A stretch of DNA of 64,000 bases. Origin: Novosphingobium sp. Chol11 (lineage in GTDB: Bacteria; Pseudomonadota; Alphaproteobacteria; Sphingomonadales; Sphingomonadaceae). The notes beneath the pieces were generated by a model. That model was not told where the DNA came from. It saw only the letters and a list, made by a program, of their open reading frames with translations, and did not search any database. Position 1 is the first letter of the stretch. Each line of letters begins with the position of its first letter. This document shows, in pieces, positions 25,529-34,505 of this stretch. Both the position numbers and the translations under genes were made by a program. The DNA is taken from contig CAMDQO010000003.1 of NCBI GenBank assembly GCA_945906105.1, positions 1-64,000 of the forward strand, given 5' to 3'.

Positions 25529-26328
25529 GAGAGGTGCTGTTCCATCAGGTCAAGCAGATCAGCGTAATGTGGTTGGTGTGAAAGTCCGCCACCAGAAATC
25601 GAGATATTTTCGCCAGTTATGTAACGACTTTCATCCGAAGCCAGAAATGCTACCAACGCTGCGATATCATCGGGAACACCAAATTCCGGAGTCAAAATAT
25701 GGCGTTTGATGATGTCGGCCAGCCCCGGCACTGTCGCCGCGAGCGCTTCGGTCAGCACCACGCCTGGGGCGACGGAATTACAGCGGATGTTCTGCCGTCC
25801 GTGCTGGGTGGCGATATATTTGGTCATGGTGATGATCGCGCCCTTGGACGCGCCATAGGCGATGCGGGCCAGATCGCCGGCAGTGCCGCTGTTCGAAGCC
25901 GTATTGATGATCGAGCCGCCGCCCCCCTTGATCATATGCGGGATCGCGTATTTGCAGCCCAGCATATAGCCACGCAGGTTGATGTCGATGATCTCGTCCC
26001 AGATTTCGATGGGAATGGTGACGGCATCGGTGTCGAGCGGGCTTTTGACCGGATCGGTCATCGCCGCATTGTTGTGGAGGATGTCCAGCCGCCCGAAATG
26101 ACTGACGGTCTTCGCCACCAGCGCCTCGACCGAAGCGGGATCGGCAGCATCGAATTGCACCGCGAGTGCCGCATCGCCCAGTGATCCGGCAACGGCCTGT
26201 GCCGCATCGGCAAAGACATCGGCGACCGCCACTTTCGCACCTTCGGATACGAACCGCCGCGCCACGGCCGAACCGATCCCGCCGCCGCCGCCGGTGATGA
26301 TGGCTACCTTGCCTGACAGTCTGCCCAT
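25525..26328 (-). CDS. Short-chain dehydrogenase/reductase (SDR)
   Basis: 267 residues from the ATG at 26328, which has GGAGG nine bases upstream; an in-frame GTG at 26337 is less likely. Cofactor motif TGGGGGIG with VAVADV after strand 2 suggests NAD(H). NNAAMTD, catalytic Ser in NTASNSG and YGASK are intact. It is most similar in layout to the SDRs at 20977 and 43690: all three share LHNNAA, an N-x-R-G-x-M loop and a C-terminal HQPHYADLLD-type tail. Within the operon it lies between another SDR and a sulfotransferase. Confidence 0.88.
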   Translation of the reverse strand: MGRLSGKVAIITGGGGGIGSAVARRFVSEGAKVAVADVFADAAQAVAGSLGDAALAVQFDAADPASVEALVAKTVSHFGRLDILHNNAAMTDPVKSPLDTDAVTIPIEIWDEIIDINLRGYMLGCKYAIPHMIKGGGGSIINTASNSGTAGDLARIAYGASKGAIITMTKYIATQHGRQNIRCNSVAPGVVLTEALAATVPGLADIIKRHILTPEFGVPDDIAALVAFLASDESRYITGENISISGGGLSHQPHYADLLDLMEQHLS

Positions 26329-26333
26329 TTGCT

Positions 26334-27173
26334 TCACCCTCCGGTAAACATCTTGTTGAATTCGACGAATCCGACCAGCCGCTCCTTGCGGTCTGCCAGC
26401 ACTTGTGGCTGTTTTTCCTGCCCCGGTCCGTCGGGTATGATCTGCAACGGCTCACCCGCCAGCAGCCCCGCCAGCGCATTGTGGGTGACGTCGGCAGGAT
26501 CATAGACGTCTGAAACGTCAAAACCTTCGGGCACCATGCGTAGCAGCGTTGGTGTACGCATGATGGGCGCAGCGATACCGATCACGTCGATCCCGCGTTC
26601 ATGGTATTCAGCCCACAGCGATTCCGCGAAGTTGATCTCGAAGGCTTTGGTCGCGGAATAGAGCACCAGATTGGGCTGACCGCCAAGGCCTGCGCCCGAT
26701 GCCATGACGATGATCCCGCCGCGACCTTGTCCATTTTGGCAGCGCGCCAGAAAACCCTTGCCGAAGCCATTGGCTGCATCGATCAGTGTCGAGATATTCA
26801 TCCGCACCAGACGGTGCGCGGCATCGGTGCTGTCTTCAAAGAAGCTGGCGAAACCGTCGGCCCCGGCGTTTGAGATGTAGAGTCCGATATCAAGCCCAGC
26901 CGCCGCTGCAACAATGCGCAGCCCGGCCCCGTCCTCGGTCAGGTCTTGTGCAAGCACACGATAGTCTATGCCATATTCAGCCTTCAGCGCCTCGCCCAGT
27001 GATTCCAGTGCAGGCTGGCGGCGAGAGACGAGGACCAGATTGATCCCCATCTCCGCCAGTTCGCGCGCATAGCACTCGCCCGTGCCTTCCGAAGCCCCGG
27101 CGATTACCGCCCAAGGCCCGTATTTTTCACGAAAGGCAGCCTTGTCGAGCGGCAGCTGGGCGAGTTCACGCAT
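26334..27173 (-). CDS. SDR-family oxidoreductase (17-beta-HSD/DltE-like branch)
   Basis: 279 residues. It begins with KAAFREKYGPWAVIAGASEGTGECYARELAEMG, where GASEGTG is the cofactor loop. LVSRRQPALESL follows, with a double Arg typical of NADPH-binding reductases of the ketoacyl/17-beta-hydroxysteroid-dehydrogenase-12-like branch. YISNAGADG replaces the NNAG motif; the catalytic Ser in VMASGAG and YSATK are intact. The C-terminal tail (PDGPGQEKQPQVLADRKERLVGFVEF) is longer than usual. The CMD gene ends two bases upstream of its start. Confidence 0.85.
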   Translation of the reverse strand: MRELAQLPLDKAAFREKYGPWAVIAGASEGTGECYARELAEMGINLVLVSRRQPALESLGEALKAEYGIDYRVLAQDLTEDGAGLRIVAAAAGLDIGLYISNAGADGFASFFEDSTDAAHRLVRMNISTLIDAANGFGKGFLARCQNGQGRGGIIVMASGAGLGGQPNLVLYSATKAFEINFAESLWAEYHERGIDVIGIAAPIMRTPTLLRMVPEGFDVSDVYDPADVTHNALAGLLAGEPLQIIPDGPGQEKQPQVLADRKERLVGFVEFNKMFTGG

Positions 27174-27175
27174 GG

Positions 27176-27562
27176 TCAGGCGTCCTTATTCATCGCCGCG
27201 ACGCGCGCCTTGGCCGCCTCAATCCCGCGAAACAGCGCCGTGCAATTGCCCGCGCCGGCATAGAACAGCAGGAACAGCGGAATTTGCTCAAGCTGTTCAT
27301 CGGTAAACTCGCCATTGATCAGCGCGCCGGTCATCTGGATTTCGACCAGATCCTGCCGCCCAAGCATCGCCGTTGCGCCCAGCACCATCAGGCGTTTTTC
27401 GCGAATGGTGAACGCCTCGTTGCCCCACAGGTTGGCAAACTGGTTGCCGACGATTTCCTGATTGAACGGCGAAGCCTTGAACGGCTCGACCATCGCAGAG
27501 GTGCCGGGACCATAGACCGCGTCGAATACCTCAAGGCCTTTAGCCCAATTTTCTTCGTTCAT
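27176..27562 (-). CDS. Carboxymuconolactone-decarboxylase (CMD)-family protein
   Basis: 128 residues. The fold is all helical: KGLEVFDAVYGPG at the start, NLWGNEAFTIREKRLMVLGATAMLGRQDLVEIQMTGAL in the middle, and LLFYAGAGNCTALFRGI at the end. This matches the CMD/4-carboxymuconolactone decarboxylase branch without the AhpD CxxC pair. Members decarboxylate or isomerise lactones, or are uncharacterised. The start has AGGAG eight bases upstream. It is part of the twelve-gene minus-strand operon. Confidence 0.75.
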   Translation of the reverse strand: MNEENWAKGLEVFDAVYGPGTSAMVEPFKASPFNQEIVGNQFANLWGNEAFTIREKRLMVLGATAMLGRQDLVEIQMTGALINGEFTDEQLEQIPLFLLFYAGAGNCTALFRGIEAAKARVAAMNKDA

Positions 27563-27586
27563 TGCAGCTCTCCTGAATTCGTTGCG

Positions 27587-28450
27587 TCAGCCTGTGATCG
27601 GCTGGCCGAGGGGGTATTCCAGCCCTGACGTTGACAGAGCATTTTCCTTGATCAGTTCAACCATCGGCAAGCGCGCGCCAAAACGGGCGGCCTCGGCGAT
27701 GGCGACTTCAAGATCCTTGATCATCAGCATCTGGAAATATTCACGCAATTTGGTTTCTGCCGGATCACCTGCCGGGTCGGGACGCTTCACCATCGCCAGA
27801 GCGCCTTCCAGACCGCCGCCTGAATTGGGATCACCCGCCAACGCCATAGTCAGCTGATCAAGGCTGACACCGTAATTGCGTGCGATGACCGCACCTTCAT
27901 ATCCGGCGCGCATGCAGCCAAAATAGGTGGTGTTGCGGGCGATCTTGGCAGCCATGCCAGCGCCCGGACCGCCCATGTGGATCACCTGCTGGGCAAAGCC
28001 ATCGAAGATCGGCTTGGCTTTGGCCAGATCGGCATCACTGCCACCGGCCATGCAAATCAAGCCGTTCTGGCCTGACTTTGGCCCATTGGTAACGCCGCAA
28101 TCGATCAGCGTTACGCCAACATCGTCACAGAGCTTACGCGCGGTCTCCAGATCGGACATGGCAATGGTCGAAAGCAGGATCACTGTCTGCCCCGGCTTGC
28201 CCGCCGCCAGAACTCCGTCAGGCCCGTCCAGCACGGCGATGGTCTGCGCGCCATTAAGCACCGCGATCAGCACGCAATCAGACGCTACTGCCAGATCGCG
28301 CGGTGTCGCCGACATTGCTGGCGCGCCTGGAACATTTGCCGCGGCTTCAGCACGCACATCATAAATCGCCGTCAGCTGACCCGAACGCTGCAAGCATTGA
28401 GCGACACCGCCGCCGATACCGCCAAGACCGATAACTCCACCCGTATTCAT
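27587..28450 (-). CDS. NAD(P)-dependent beta-hydroxyacid dehydrogenase (3-hydroxyisobutyrate-dehydrogenase-like)
   Basis: 287 residues from the ATG at 28450 (AGGAAG six bases upstream). GLGGIGGG near residues 8-15 is the Rossmann loop. The substrate loop is DCGVTNGPKSGQNG at about 117-130. The catalytic Lys is Lys169 in MAAKIARN with Asn173. These match the 6-phosphogluconate/3-hydroxyisobutyrate dehydrogenase family. It would oxidise a beta-hydroxy acid or reduce the semialdehyde. Substrate unknown. It sits between a phosphatase-like gene and the CMD gene. Confidence 0.87.
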   Translation of the reverse strand: MNTGGVIGLGGIGGGVAQCLQRSGQLTAIYDVRAEAAANVPGAPAMSATPRDLAVASDCVLIAVLNGAQTIAVLDGPDGVLAAGKPGQTVILLSTIAMSDLETARKLCDDVGVTLIDCGVTNGPKSGQNGLICMAGGSDADLAKAKPIFDGFAQQVIHMGGPGAGMAAKIARNTTYFGCMRAGYEGAVIARNYGVSLDQLTMALAGDPNSGGGLEGALAMVKRPDPAGDPAETKLREYFQMLMIKDLEVAIAEAARFGARLPMVELIKENALSTSGLEYPLGQPITG

Positions 28451-28482
28451 ATCTTGCTTCCTTTTTTCAGGCCGAGGCCCGT

Positions 28483-29235
28483 TCAACCCACCAGCATCGA
28501 GCGCAGACGGTGCTGCATTGCCCCGTCCAGCCCAGCTGCTGCAAAATAGTTCGGCAGATCAGACCAGCCTTGCGCGATCTCGTCCCAAGCGGCTTCCAGA
28601 TATTCCGCTCTCACGCCGATCAGCGCATCAATCTGCCCTTGGCTTGGCATGAACCCGAAGCTGGCCATCATACCCGGCTCGACTTCACCCGCCCTGACCA
28701 GGTTATCGCCGAAGATAGCAGAGCGCATATAGTCCTCAACGATAACCTCGCGCGATACTCCCGCCAGTTCCAGCAACAGGGCAATCGCCACGCCGGTGCG
28801 ATCCTTGCCAGCGGTGCAGTTGAGCAGCATTGGCACATCGCCAGCCAGCAATGCTTCTGCAATGATCGGCCAATGCGGCAACAGCGCAGTGACGACCTCG
28901 CGATAGGTTTCTGCCATGGTGGCAATCGCGATTTCAGGTTCTGGTCCCAGGATCAGGCGTTCGCGGCCATCGTGGCCGAAGACTCGCAAATCGGCATTCA
29001 CGTCCAGCCCCAGCCAGCGGCAATCCGGCCCGTGCCAGTCATGCGGCGCTTCCACGCGTTCCTTTGCAGACCGCAAATCGACGATCGAACGAAAGCCCAT
29101 GGCTTGCAGCGAAGCAAGCTGTTCAGCCGAAAAGTTGCGCGGACCTTCGCTGCGAAAAAGCACACCACTGCGTATGCTGCCATCCGCTGCAGGAAGCCCG
29201 CCAAGATCACGAAAGTTGAGACTGTTTGCGGGCAT
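28483..29235 (-). CDS. Tyrosine-phosphatase-like protein (Y_phosphatase3 family)
   Basis: 250 residues. The P-loop is CTAGKDRTG with Cys140 and Arg146; the residue before Cys is Asn instead of the usual His. The N-terminus NFRDLGGLPAADGSIRSGVLFRSEGPRNFS and VDLRSAKER are typical of this family, which includes protein and phosphoinositide phosphatases. Its place inside a catabolic operon, next to dehydrogenases and a sulfotransferase, suggests a small-molecule phosphate ester as substrate; that is inference. The VOC gene stop lies five bases upstream of its start. Confidence 0.83.
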   Translation of the reverse strand: MPANSLNFRDLGGLPAADGSIRSGVLFRSEGPRNFSAEQLASLQAMGFRSIVDLRSAKERVEAPHDWHGPDCRWLGLDVNADLRVFGHDGRERLILGPEPEIAIATMAETYREVVTALLPHWPIIAEALLAGDVPMLLNCTAGKDRTGVAIALLLELAGVSREVIVEDYMRSAIFGDNLVRAGEVEPGMMASFGFMPSQGQIDALIGVRAEYLEAAWDEIAQGWSDLPNYFAAAGLDGAMQHRLRSMLVG

Positions 29236-29240
29236 GATTT

Positions 29241-29747
29241 TCAGCGCGCCGGATAGACGGGAATTGCTGCGGCCAGTTGCGCGTAGAAATCAGCATCAAA
29301 CCACACATGCTCGACATAGTGGCCCAGCGTGCTCCGCTCATCGGTATAGGCATAGCGCATCAGGTCAGCAAATGCGCCCGACCATACCACTGGATGCCGT
29401 TCCGCATCGAGCGAAGCCATATGCGCGTCATAATCAGCCAGTGTGCCGGTGATGCGCATCGCAACATGATGAAAGCACATGGCAAAGCTTCCGTCCGCAG
29501 GAAGCGGTTCGGCATGGAGCGGCGCAGAGCCGTGCAGCGGTTCGATCACTTCGATCTCGGTGCCGCCAACATTGGCCAGCGCAATCCTGAGCTGGAACGG
29601 ATGCGAGGATTCGAGCCCTGGCATGTCATTGGTAAAGACATGAAAGGCTGGCACATCGAATTGATCACGCCAGACAGCCAGCGCCCGATCAAGATCGTTG
29701 GTGACATAGGCAATCTGGCTGTGCCGGGCATTGGGACGAGGGAACAT
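29241..29747 (-). CDS. VOC-superfamily protein (glyoxalase-like)
   Basis: 168 residues. Two beta-alpha-beta-beta-beta modules: SQIAYVTNDLDRALAVWRDQF at the start and FHHVAMRITGTLADYDAHM in the middle. LGHYVEHVWFD gives the second-half Glu strand. Possible metal ligands are Glu in EIEVIEP, His in FHHVAM and Glu in YVEHVW; the first His of the typical set is Gln (SQIAYV). It may thus be a non-metal or altered-site member. The start has GAGGAG eight bases upstream. Reaction unknown. Confidence 0.72.
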   Translation of the reverse strand: MFPRPNARHSQIAYVTNDLDRALAVWRDQFDVPAFHVFTNDMPGLESSHPFQLRIALANVGGTEIEVIEPLHGSAPLHAEPLPADGSFAMCFHHVAMRITGTLADYDAHMASLDAERHPVVWSGAFADLMRYAYTDERSTLGHYVEHVWFDADFYAQLAAAIPVYPAR

Positions 29748-29758
29748 TCAGCGACTCC

Positions 29759-30532
29759 TCAAGGAACCAGTACGCTCGGCCCGCCGAACGCCAGCCTCGC
29801 GATGATCGGAGGCAGAGTAACGACGAGCAAGCACGTTACCTGAAACATCACGATGAACGCGCCGAGCCGCTTGGCCTCATGACCCCAGCCCGAACCGCCC
29901 GCTGCGATGCCAAGCTTGCGTTCGTGCCACCACAGCCCGTTCGCATCCTTTTTCGCCAGCAGGATGACAATCCACGTCGCCCAAAGCGCAAGTATAACCG
30001 GCCAGATCAGTGACATTCCCATGCCATTCGCAGCGGTCCACTGCGGACCGATGACGGCATTGTACGACCACCAACTTTGCGCCACCGCGCTACCTTCTGC
30101 CCACAGCTCATAGGCTGAATAGAGCGGAAACACGGCGATGAATGCCCAGACCTGAAGCGAAAGCGCGGGGAATTTGCGCGCCAGCCAGATTGTCAGCATC
30201 AACAGCGGCGTTATCGACAGCGAGAACCACCAGCCCCAGCTAAGCGGAATGAACAGCGGTTTGATCGGCGTGGTATAGGCCATTTCCCCCCAGAACGGCA
30301 GGCGGGCAAAAGCCGGGTTCCACGAGAGGTAGGCACCCCAATCGCCAAAGAACTCCTGCCAGAAGCTAGATGAAGCGGCGAGAAGCAAGAGCATCATCAC
30401 CGGCAGACGCTTCGTTCGCATCGCCCAGATTGCGCAAAGCACAAAGATAAGCGGCCACAGATAGAAACTGCCCGTCTCCAGCATCCAGGTGTTCACTGGC
30501 GGTGGCATTTCGGTCATGCTGGTCGGTTCCAT
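29759..30532 (-). CDS. Integral membrane protein of unknown function (AveC-like layout)
   Basis: 257 residues with about seven membrane helices. Short Pro-rich start, then LETGSFYLWPLIFVLCAIWAM. A conserved-looking loop ASSSFWQEFFGDWGAYLSWNP lies after helix 2. PLFIPLSWGWWFSLSITPLL and YELWAEGSAVAQSWWSYNAVIGP follow. Topology and length match the protein at 20084, and both resemble spirocyclase AveC-like proteins; the assignment is weak. GGAG lies eight bases upstream of the ATG at 30532. Its Trp-rich loops suggest a lipid-facing binding pocket, so roles in transport or in cyclising a hydrophobic substrate are both open. Confidence 0.55.
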   Translation of the reverse strand: MEPTSMTEMPPPVNTWMLETGSFYLWPLIFVLCAIWAMRTKRLPVMMLLLLAASSSFWQEFFGDWGAYLSWNPAFARLPFWGEMAYTTPIKPLFIPLSWGWWFSLSITPLLMLTIWLARKFPALSLQVWAFIAVFPLYSAYELWAEGSAVAQSWWSYNAVIGPQWTAANGMGMSLIWPVILALWATWIVILLAKKDANGLWWHERKLGIAAGGSGWGHEAKRLGAFIVMFQVTCLLVVTLPPIIARLAFGGPSVLVP

Positions 30533-30565
30533 CTCAGTATCTCCCCCAAAATCATTTGATATTAT

Positions 30566-31351
30566 TCAGTTATTGGCGATTTTTCCGCCATCGACGATCA
30601 GCGTATCGCCGGTGTGATAACGCGACAGATCGCTGGCGAGATAGACCACCGCGCCCCACAGATCGTCTGGTTGCCCCGCCCGACCGATCGGTGCCTTGGC
30701 CGCCACCATCCCGGCGATCATCTCGCCGATGGCGGGATCGGCCATGGTCATTTCGGTGATGATGAAGCCCGGTGCGATCACATTGCAACGGATGCCGTGC
30801 GGGCCAAGCTCGGCCGCAATACCCTTGGCGAGGGAATTCAGCGCACCCTTGGCCGCTCCGTAATGCGTCATCGTCGGCACACCCTGAAAGATCGAGCCAC
30901 TGCCGCACAGGATCAGCGATCCGCCCGGATCACCGGCCTGCGCGCGCTCCACCATGTGGCGAGCCACCTCACGCAGGGTAAAGACCACGCCGTGTTGGTT
31001 GACGTTGATCAGCCCATGATAGGTTTCGGCGTCCATCTCAATGAACGGCTTCTGGCTGGCGATCCCGGCATTGGCGACCACCGTATCGATCCTGCCCATC
31101 ACTGCCAGCGCCTCGGCAACGCCTGCCACGATTGAAGCCTCATCCGCGACATCGACTGATTGCGCGTGAACCTTTACCCCGAGGGCGCGCAGCTTTTCCG
31201 CTGCGCGTTCATTCGCATCCTTGCGGCGCCCCCAGATCACCAGATCGCTGCCAGCGCGGGCCAAGCCTTCAGCAAAACCGAAGCCAAGCCCCGAATTTGC
31301 TCCGGTCACGAGCGCAACTTTGCCGGTTAGATCGAAAAGATTCTGAGCCAT
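30566..31351 (-). CDS. Short-chain dehydrogenase/reductase (SDR)
   Basis: 261 residues. Cofactor motif TGANSGLG at about residues 17-24 and VIWGRRKDANER, whose double Arg suggests NADP(H). VANAGI is followed by the catalytic Ser in LCGSGSI and YGAAK, all intact. IVDGGKIANN ends the protein. It is the first gene of the twelve-gene minus-strand operon, divergent from the sulfotransferase gene at 31491 over about 140 bp that should hold both promoters. Confidence 0.88.
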   Translation of the reverse strand: MAQNLFDLTGKVALVTGANSGLGFGFAEGLARAGSDLVIWGRRKDANERAAEKLRALGVKVHAQSVDVADEASIVAGVAEALAVMGRIDTVVANAGIASQKPFIEMDAETYHGLINVNQHGVVFTLREVARHMVERAQAGDPGGSLILCGSGSIFQGVPTMTHYGAAKGALNSLAKGIAAELGPHGIRCNVIAPGFIITEMTMADPAIGEMIAGMVAAKAPIGRAGQPDDLWGAVVYLASDLSRYHTGDTLIVDGGKIANN

Positions 31352-31490
31352 GTGGCGCGCGCATCCTCAAGCAGACTTGTGTTCTGATGCGCTGGCTAAC
31401 CCCCCATCCGAACAAGGCCGCATATCTTTTGGTAGGGCAAGGTTCGTTTTTCTGCCTCTCTAGGTTCCGCCACGACAAGGAGTGAGCGCG

Positions 31491-32762
31491 ATGGCAGCAG
31501 GCGGAGCAAAAGGCGAGGTGTTCGACATCACCGACATGTGCAATCCCGTGCTGACCGAATTGCAACAGGCAGCCCTTGCCGGGGCCGCGCAAGCCAGCTT
31601 TGATTTCTCGGTGGAAGCGATCCTCGGTGCAGCGCAGGCCCAGACCGGCCTCAGCGATTTCGGCGCGATGGACTTTGTCGAGCGGCTGGAACTGTGGTGC
31701 CTTTGCGTCAAGGAAGACAGCTTCCTCACCCCGATCAGCCACGCCGCACTGTGGACCATGTTCCTGCGCTATGCCTCTGACCGGCTGCGAGTCGAGGACA
31801 TCTGCAAGCGTCACCCCGAAATTCTCGACATCGTCATCGATCGGCCAATCATCGTCGCCGGACCGCCGCGTTCGGGGACGACCCATCTTCTGGGACTGCT
31901 CTCCGCCGATCAGCGGCTGCGCTCAATGCCATGGTGGGAAGCCACTGCCCCTGTCCCGACTGAGGCCGACGCACCCACAGCCGCTGATCCCAATCCGCGC
32001 TGGACCCGCGCCGCTGCCGGCTGGGATCAGCAGGATGCGATGATGCCGCTGTTCAAATACATGCACGAATTCTCGCCCGATCATGTCAGCGAGGATATCG
32101 AGTTGCAGGCGCTGGATTTCTCGTCCTACCTGCTCGAATGGCTGGCTCTGGTGCCCAAGTGGCGGGATTATTACCTCAGCCATGACCAGAGCGGCACCTA
32201 TGCTTACCTCAAGAAGGGGCTGCAGGTGCTGACCTTCCTGAAGGGGCCAAATCGCTGGGTGATCAAGTGCCCGCAGCACATGGAACAACTGCCGGTGCTG
32301 CGCTCCACCTTCCCCGATGCGACCTTTGTCATCACTCACCGCGATCCTGTCGCCTCGATCCGCTCGACACTCTCCATGTGGCTCTATGCCTCGCGCATCC
32401 TGCGCACAAAAAGCGATCCTGAGGAGCCCAAGGGATACTGGATTGATCGCTATCGCATCTTGCTGGAGCGCTGCGTGCGCGATCATCATGTGCTGCCGCC
32501 CGAGCAGACGGTCGACGTTTATTTCCACCAGTGGATCAAGAACCCCGATGCCATCCTTGGCGAGATTTACGCCAAGGCGGGCCTTGCGCTTGATGACGAA
32601 ACCCTCGCAACCCTGCATAAATATCACGCCGATCACGATCCCGGCGTGAAGGGGCGCGTCGTGTTCAATCTGGAGCGTGACTTTGGCTTGACCGCCGATG
32701 ATATTCGCAAGGATTTCGAATTTTATTTCAATCACTTCCCTGTCGAACGTGAAGTGAAATAG
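31491..32762 (+). CDS. Sulfotransferase-family protein (Sulfotransfer_3 type)
   Basis: 423 residues from the ATG at 31491 (AAGGAG eight bases upstream); an in-frame GTG at 31482 is too close to that site. GPPRSGTT at 124-131 is the PAPS 5'-phosphosulfate loop; [18 protein letters not shown] supplies the 3'-phosphate-binding residues. TGLSDFG near residue 53 is shared with the paralog at 24344. [20 protein letters not shown] is the strand before the second motif. It heads the operon carrying the split Rieske pair, so sulfation or desulfation may be linked to that oxygenation; this is inference. Confidence 0.82.
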   Translation: MAAGGAKGEVFDITDMCNPVLTELQQAALAGAAQASFDFSVEAILGAAQAQTGLSDFGAMDFVERLELWCLCVKEDSFLTPISHAALWTMFLRYASDRLRVEDICKRHPEILDIVIDRPIIVAGPPRSGTTHLLGLLSADQRLRSMPWWEATAPVPTEADAPTAADPNPRWTRAAAGWDQQDAMMPLFKYMHEFSPDHVSEDIELQALDFSSYLLEWLALVPKWRDYYLSHDQSGTYAYLKKGLQVLTFLKGPNRWVIKCPQHMEQLPVLRSTFPDATFVITHRDPVASIRSTLSMWLYASRILRTKSDPEEPKGYWIDRYRILLERCVRDHHVLPPEQTVDVYFHQWIKNPDAILGEIYAKAGLALDDETLATLHKYHADHDPGVKGRVVFNLERDFGLTADDIRKDFEFYFNHFPVEREVK

Positions 32763-32782
32763 CACCCCTCAGGAGACGAGAT

Positions 32783-33100
32783 GTGACGACAATCAATGTG
32801 ATAAACCGCGATGGCAGTACCAAGGCTATCGCAGCCACGCCCGGCCAATCGCTGATGGAAGTGATCCGCGATGGGGGCGTTGATGAACTGTTGGCACTGT
32901 GCGGCGGCTGCTGCTCGTGCGCGACCTGCCATGTCGTTATCGACGACGCTGCCATGGGTTGGCTGGCGAAGATGAGCGATGATGAAAATGACCTGCTCGA
33001 CAGCTCCGATCACCGCACAGCCAACAGCCGCCTTTCATGTCAGGTGGCCATAACCCCGCAAATGGACGGCATGACCGTGACCATCGCCAAGGAAGACTGA
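32783..33100 (+). CDS. [2Fe-2S] ferredoxin, adrenodoxin/putidaredoxin type
   Basis: 105 residues from a GTG at 32783 (AGGAGACGA just upstream; the ATG two bases earlier is out of frame). The cluster ligands are Cys40, Cys46, Cys49 and Cys86 in the C-x5-C-x2-C-xn-C spacing of vertebrate-type ferredoxins. Two further Cys (43, 44) lie inside the loop. This type passes single electrons from an NADH reductase to class I P450s and some Rieske oxygenases. Its position three genes before the Rieske pair makes it the natural donor for that system. No ferredoxin reductase gene is seen in the window. Confidence 0.92.
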   Translation: MTTINVINRDGSTKAIAATPGQSLMEVIRDGGVDELLALCGGCCSCATCHVVIDDAAMGWLAKMSDDENDLLDSSDHRTANSRLSCQVAITPQMDGMTVTIAKED

Positions 33101-33102
33101 CG

Positions 33103-33480
33103 ATGGGCAGCCCCCTTGCCGAGGTTCTGGCCTTCTTCGATGAATGGAAGCCCAGGCTGGCCGACATGCTCGCGTCGATGGAAAAGCGCTTCACGGATCA
33201 GACAGTCTGGGAGAATGTCGGACTTTCGCGAACGGTTGGATTTGCCGAGGCCAAGGCCTTCATGGATGGTTTCGCGCAAATGAAGCCGATCGAAAGCGGC
33301 GAGGTGATCGTCCACTACGCTGCTGAAGTAGGCAATGTCGTGCTGACCGAACGCACCGACAATTTCCGCGACAAGGACGGCAACCTCATCGTTTCGATCA
33401 AGCTGATGGGCGTGTTCGAGATGGATGGACCGAAGATCATCGCCTGGCGCGATTATTTTGATACCGCGAAGGGCATCTGA
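33103..33480 (+). CDS. Limonene-epoxide-hydrolase-like (NTF2-fold) protein
   Basis: 125 residues. LTERTDNF near residues 81-88 gives Arg84-x-Asp86, and WRDYFD near 115-120 gives Asp120. These are the Arg and two Asp of the limonene-1,2-epoxide hydrolase active site. The fold (LAEVLAFFDEWKPRL, FAEAKAFMDGF) is the expected one. It would open an epoxide by acid-base-activated water, or act as an isomerase. It starts two bases after the ferredoxin stop and is followed at once by an LLM gene, in the operon of the split Rieske pair. Confidence 0.78.
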   Translation: MGSPLAEVLAFFDEWKPRLADMLASMEKRFTDQTVWENVGLSRTVGFAEAKAFMDGFAQMKPIESGEVIVHYAAEVGNVVLTERTDNFRDKDGNLIVSIKLMGVFEMDGPKIIAWRDYFDTAKGI

Positions 33481-33482
33481 CC

Positions 33483-34505
33483 TTGCCCGCCGCCAAACCA
33501 GTCTGGGCCGAACTCCCGGTGCTGCCCGCCAGTGAACTGGTGCCACTGGTGCAAGGCTGGGAAGCTGCCGGAGTGGAAGGCGTCTGGGCACCGCAGATCT
33601 TCGGCGCGCCGTTCACCACACTGGCCGCAGCCGCGGCAGTGACCAGCCGGATCAAGCTGGGCACCGGCATTGCCCTCGCCTTCACGCGCAGCCCGCTGGA
33701 AACTGCCTGCAGCGCGATTGACCTTGACCATATCAGCGATGGCCGCGCCGTTCTGGGGCTCGGCTCAAGTGCGCAAAGCCAGATCGAAGGCAGCTTCGGC
33801 ATGACCTATGGCAAACCACTCGCCCATATGCGCGAAGTGGTGGGGCAAGTCCGCGAAGTGATTGCCAAGGGCCACACCGGCGAACTGACGCGGCTTGAGG
33901 GCGAGTATCACACGCTGGACCTCTCGCACTTCCGCCTCGTCCGCCCTGCCCGCCGCAGCGCCATTCCGGTTTACCTCCCGGCAGTGTTCGAAAAAGCCTG
34001 CGAGCAGGCCGGTGCCATTGCCGATGGCCTGCTGGGTCACCCGCTGTGGACCACCGGTTGGCTGAAAGACCGCGTCGGCCAATCGCTCAAGGCTGGATTG
34101 GACAAGGCTGGCCGCAGCCGCAGCGATGTCGACATCAACCTGATGATCTTCACCGTGATCAATCCGAACCGGGCCGAGGCGATTGCCGATGCCCGCGCCA
34201 ACATCGCCTTCTATACCCAGTCACCGCAATATCTGCGCTACTTCACCGAAATCGGTTTCGGCAGCGAGGCACTGGCGATTCAGGCGGCTTTCGCAGGCCA
34301 GGATTATGATGCCATGGCCAAAGCCTGCTCGGATGACATGGTCAGCGCGATCACCGTGCTCGGCTCGGTTGACGAGGTACGCGCGCAAGTCGCCGAACGC
34401 GCCGCCCACGCCGATTCCATTACCCCGGTGGTGCCGCAATTTGGTATCGAACCAGACAAGGCGGCACTATACCGCCAGCGCATAGCGGAGCTGTTTTATG
34501 GCTGA
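33483..34505 (+). CDS. LLM (luciferase-like) flavin/F420-dependent oxidoreductase
   Basis: 340 residues. The start is a TTG at 33483, two bases after the previous stop; no ATG fits better. TIM-barrel landmarks: VWAPQIFGAPFTTLAAAAAVTSRIKLGTGIALAFTRSPLE, DHISDGRAVLGLGSS and ADGLLGHPLWTTGWL. It is a close paralog of the LLM gene at 36496 (both have APFTTLA/PPFVPMA, ALAFTRSP/AVAGTRSP, DGLxxHxLWT). The last 8 bases overlap the next gene. It brackets the Rieske pair together with that paralog. Cofactor and reaction are unknown. Confidence 0.82.
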   Translation: MPAAKPVWAELPVLPASELVPLVQGWEAAGVEGVWAPQIFGAPFTTLAAAAAVTSRIKLGTGIALAFTRSPLETACSAIDLDHISDGRAVLGLGSSAQSQIEGSFGMTYGKPLAHMREVVGQVREVIAKGHTGELTRLEGEYHTLDLSHFRLVRPARRSAIPVYLPAVFEKACEQAGAIADGLLGHPLWTTGWLKDRVGQSLKAGLDKAGRSRSDVDINLMIFTVINPNRAEAIADARANIAFYTQSPQYLRYFTEIGFGSEALAIQAAFAGQDYDAMAKACSDDMVSAITVLGSVDEVRAQVAERAAHADSITPVVPQFGIEPDKAALYRQRIAELFYG

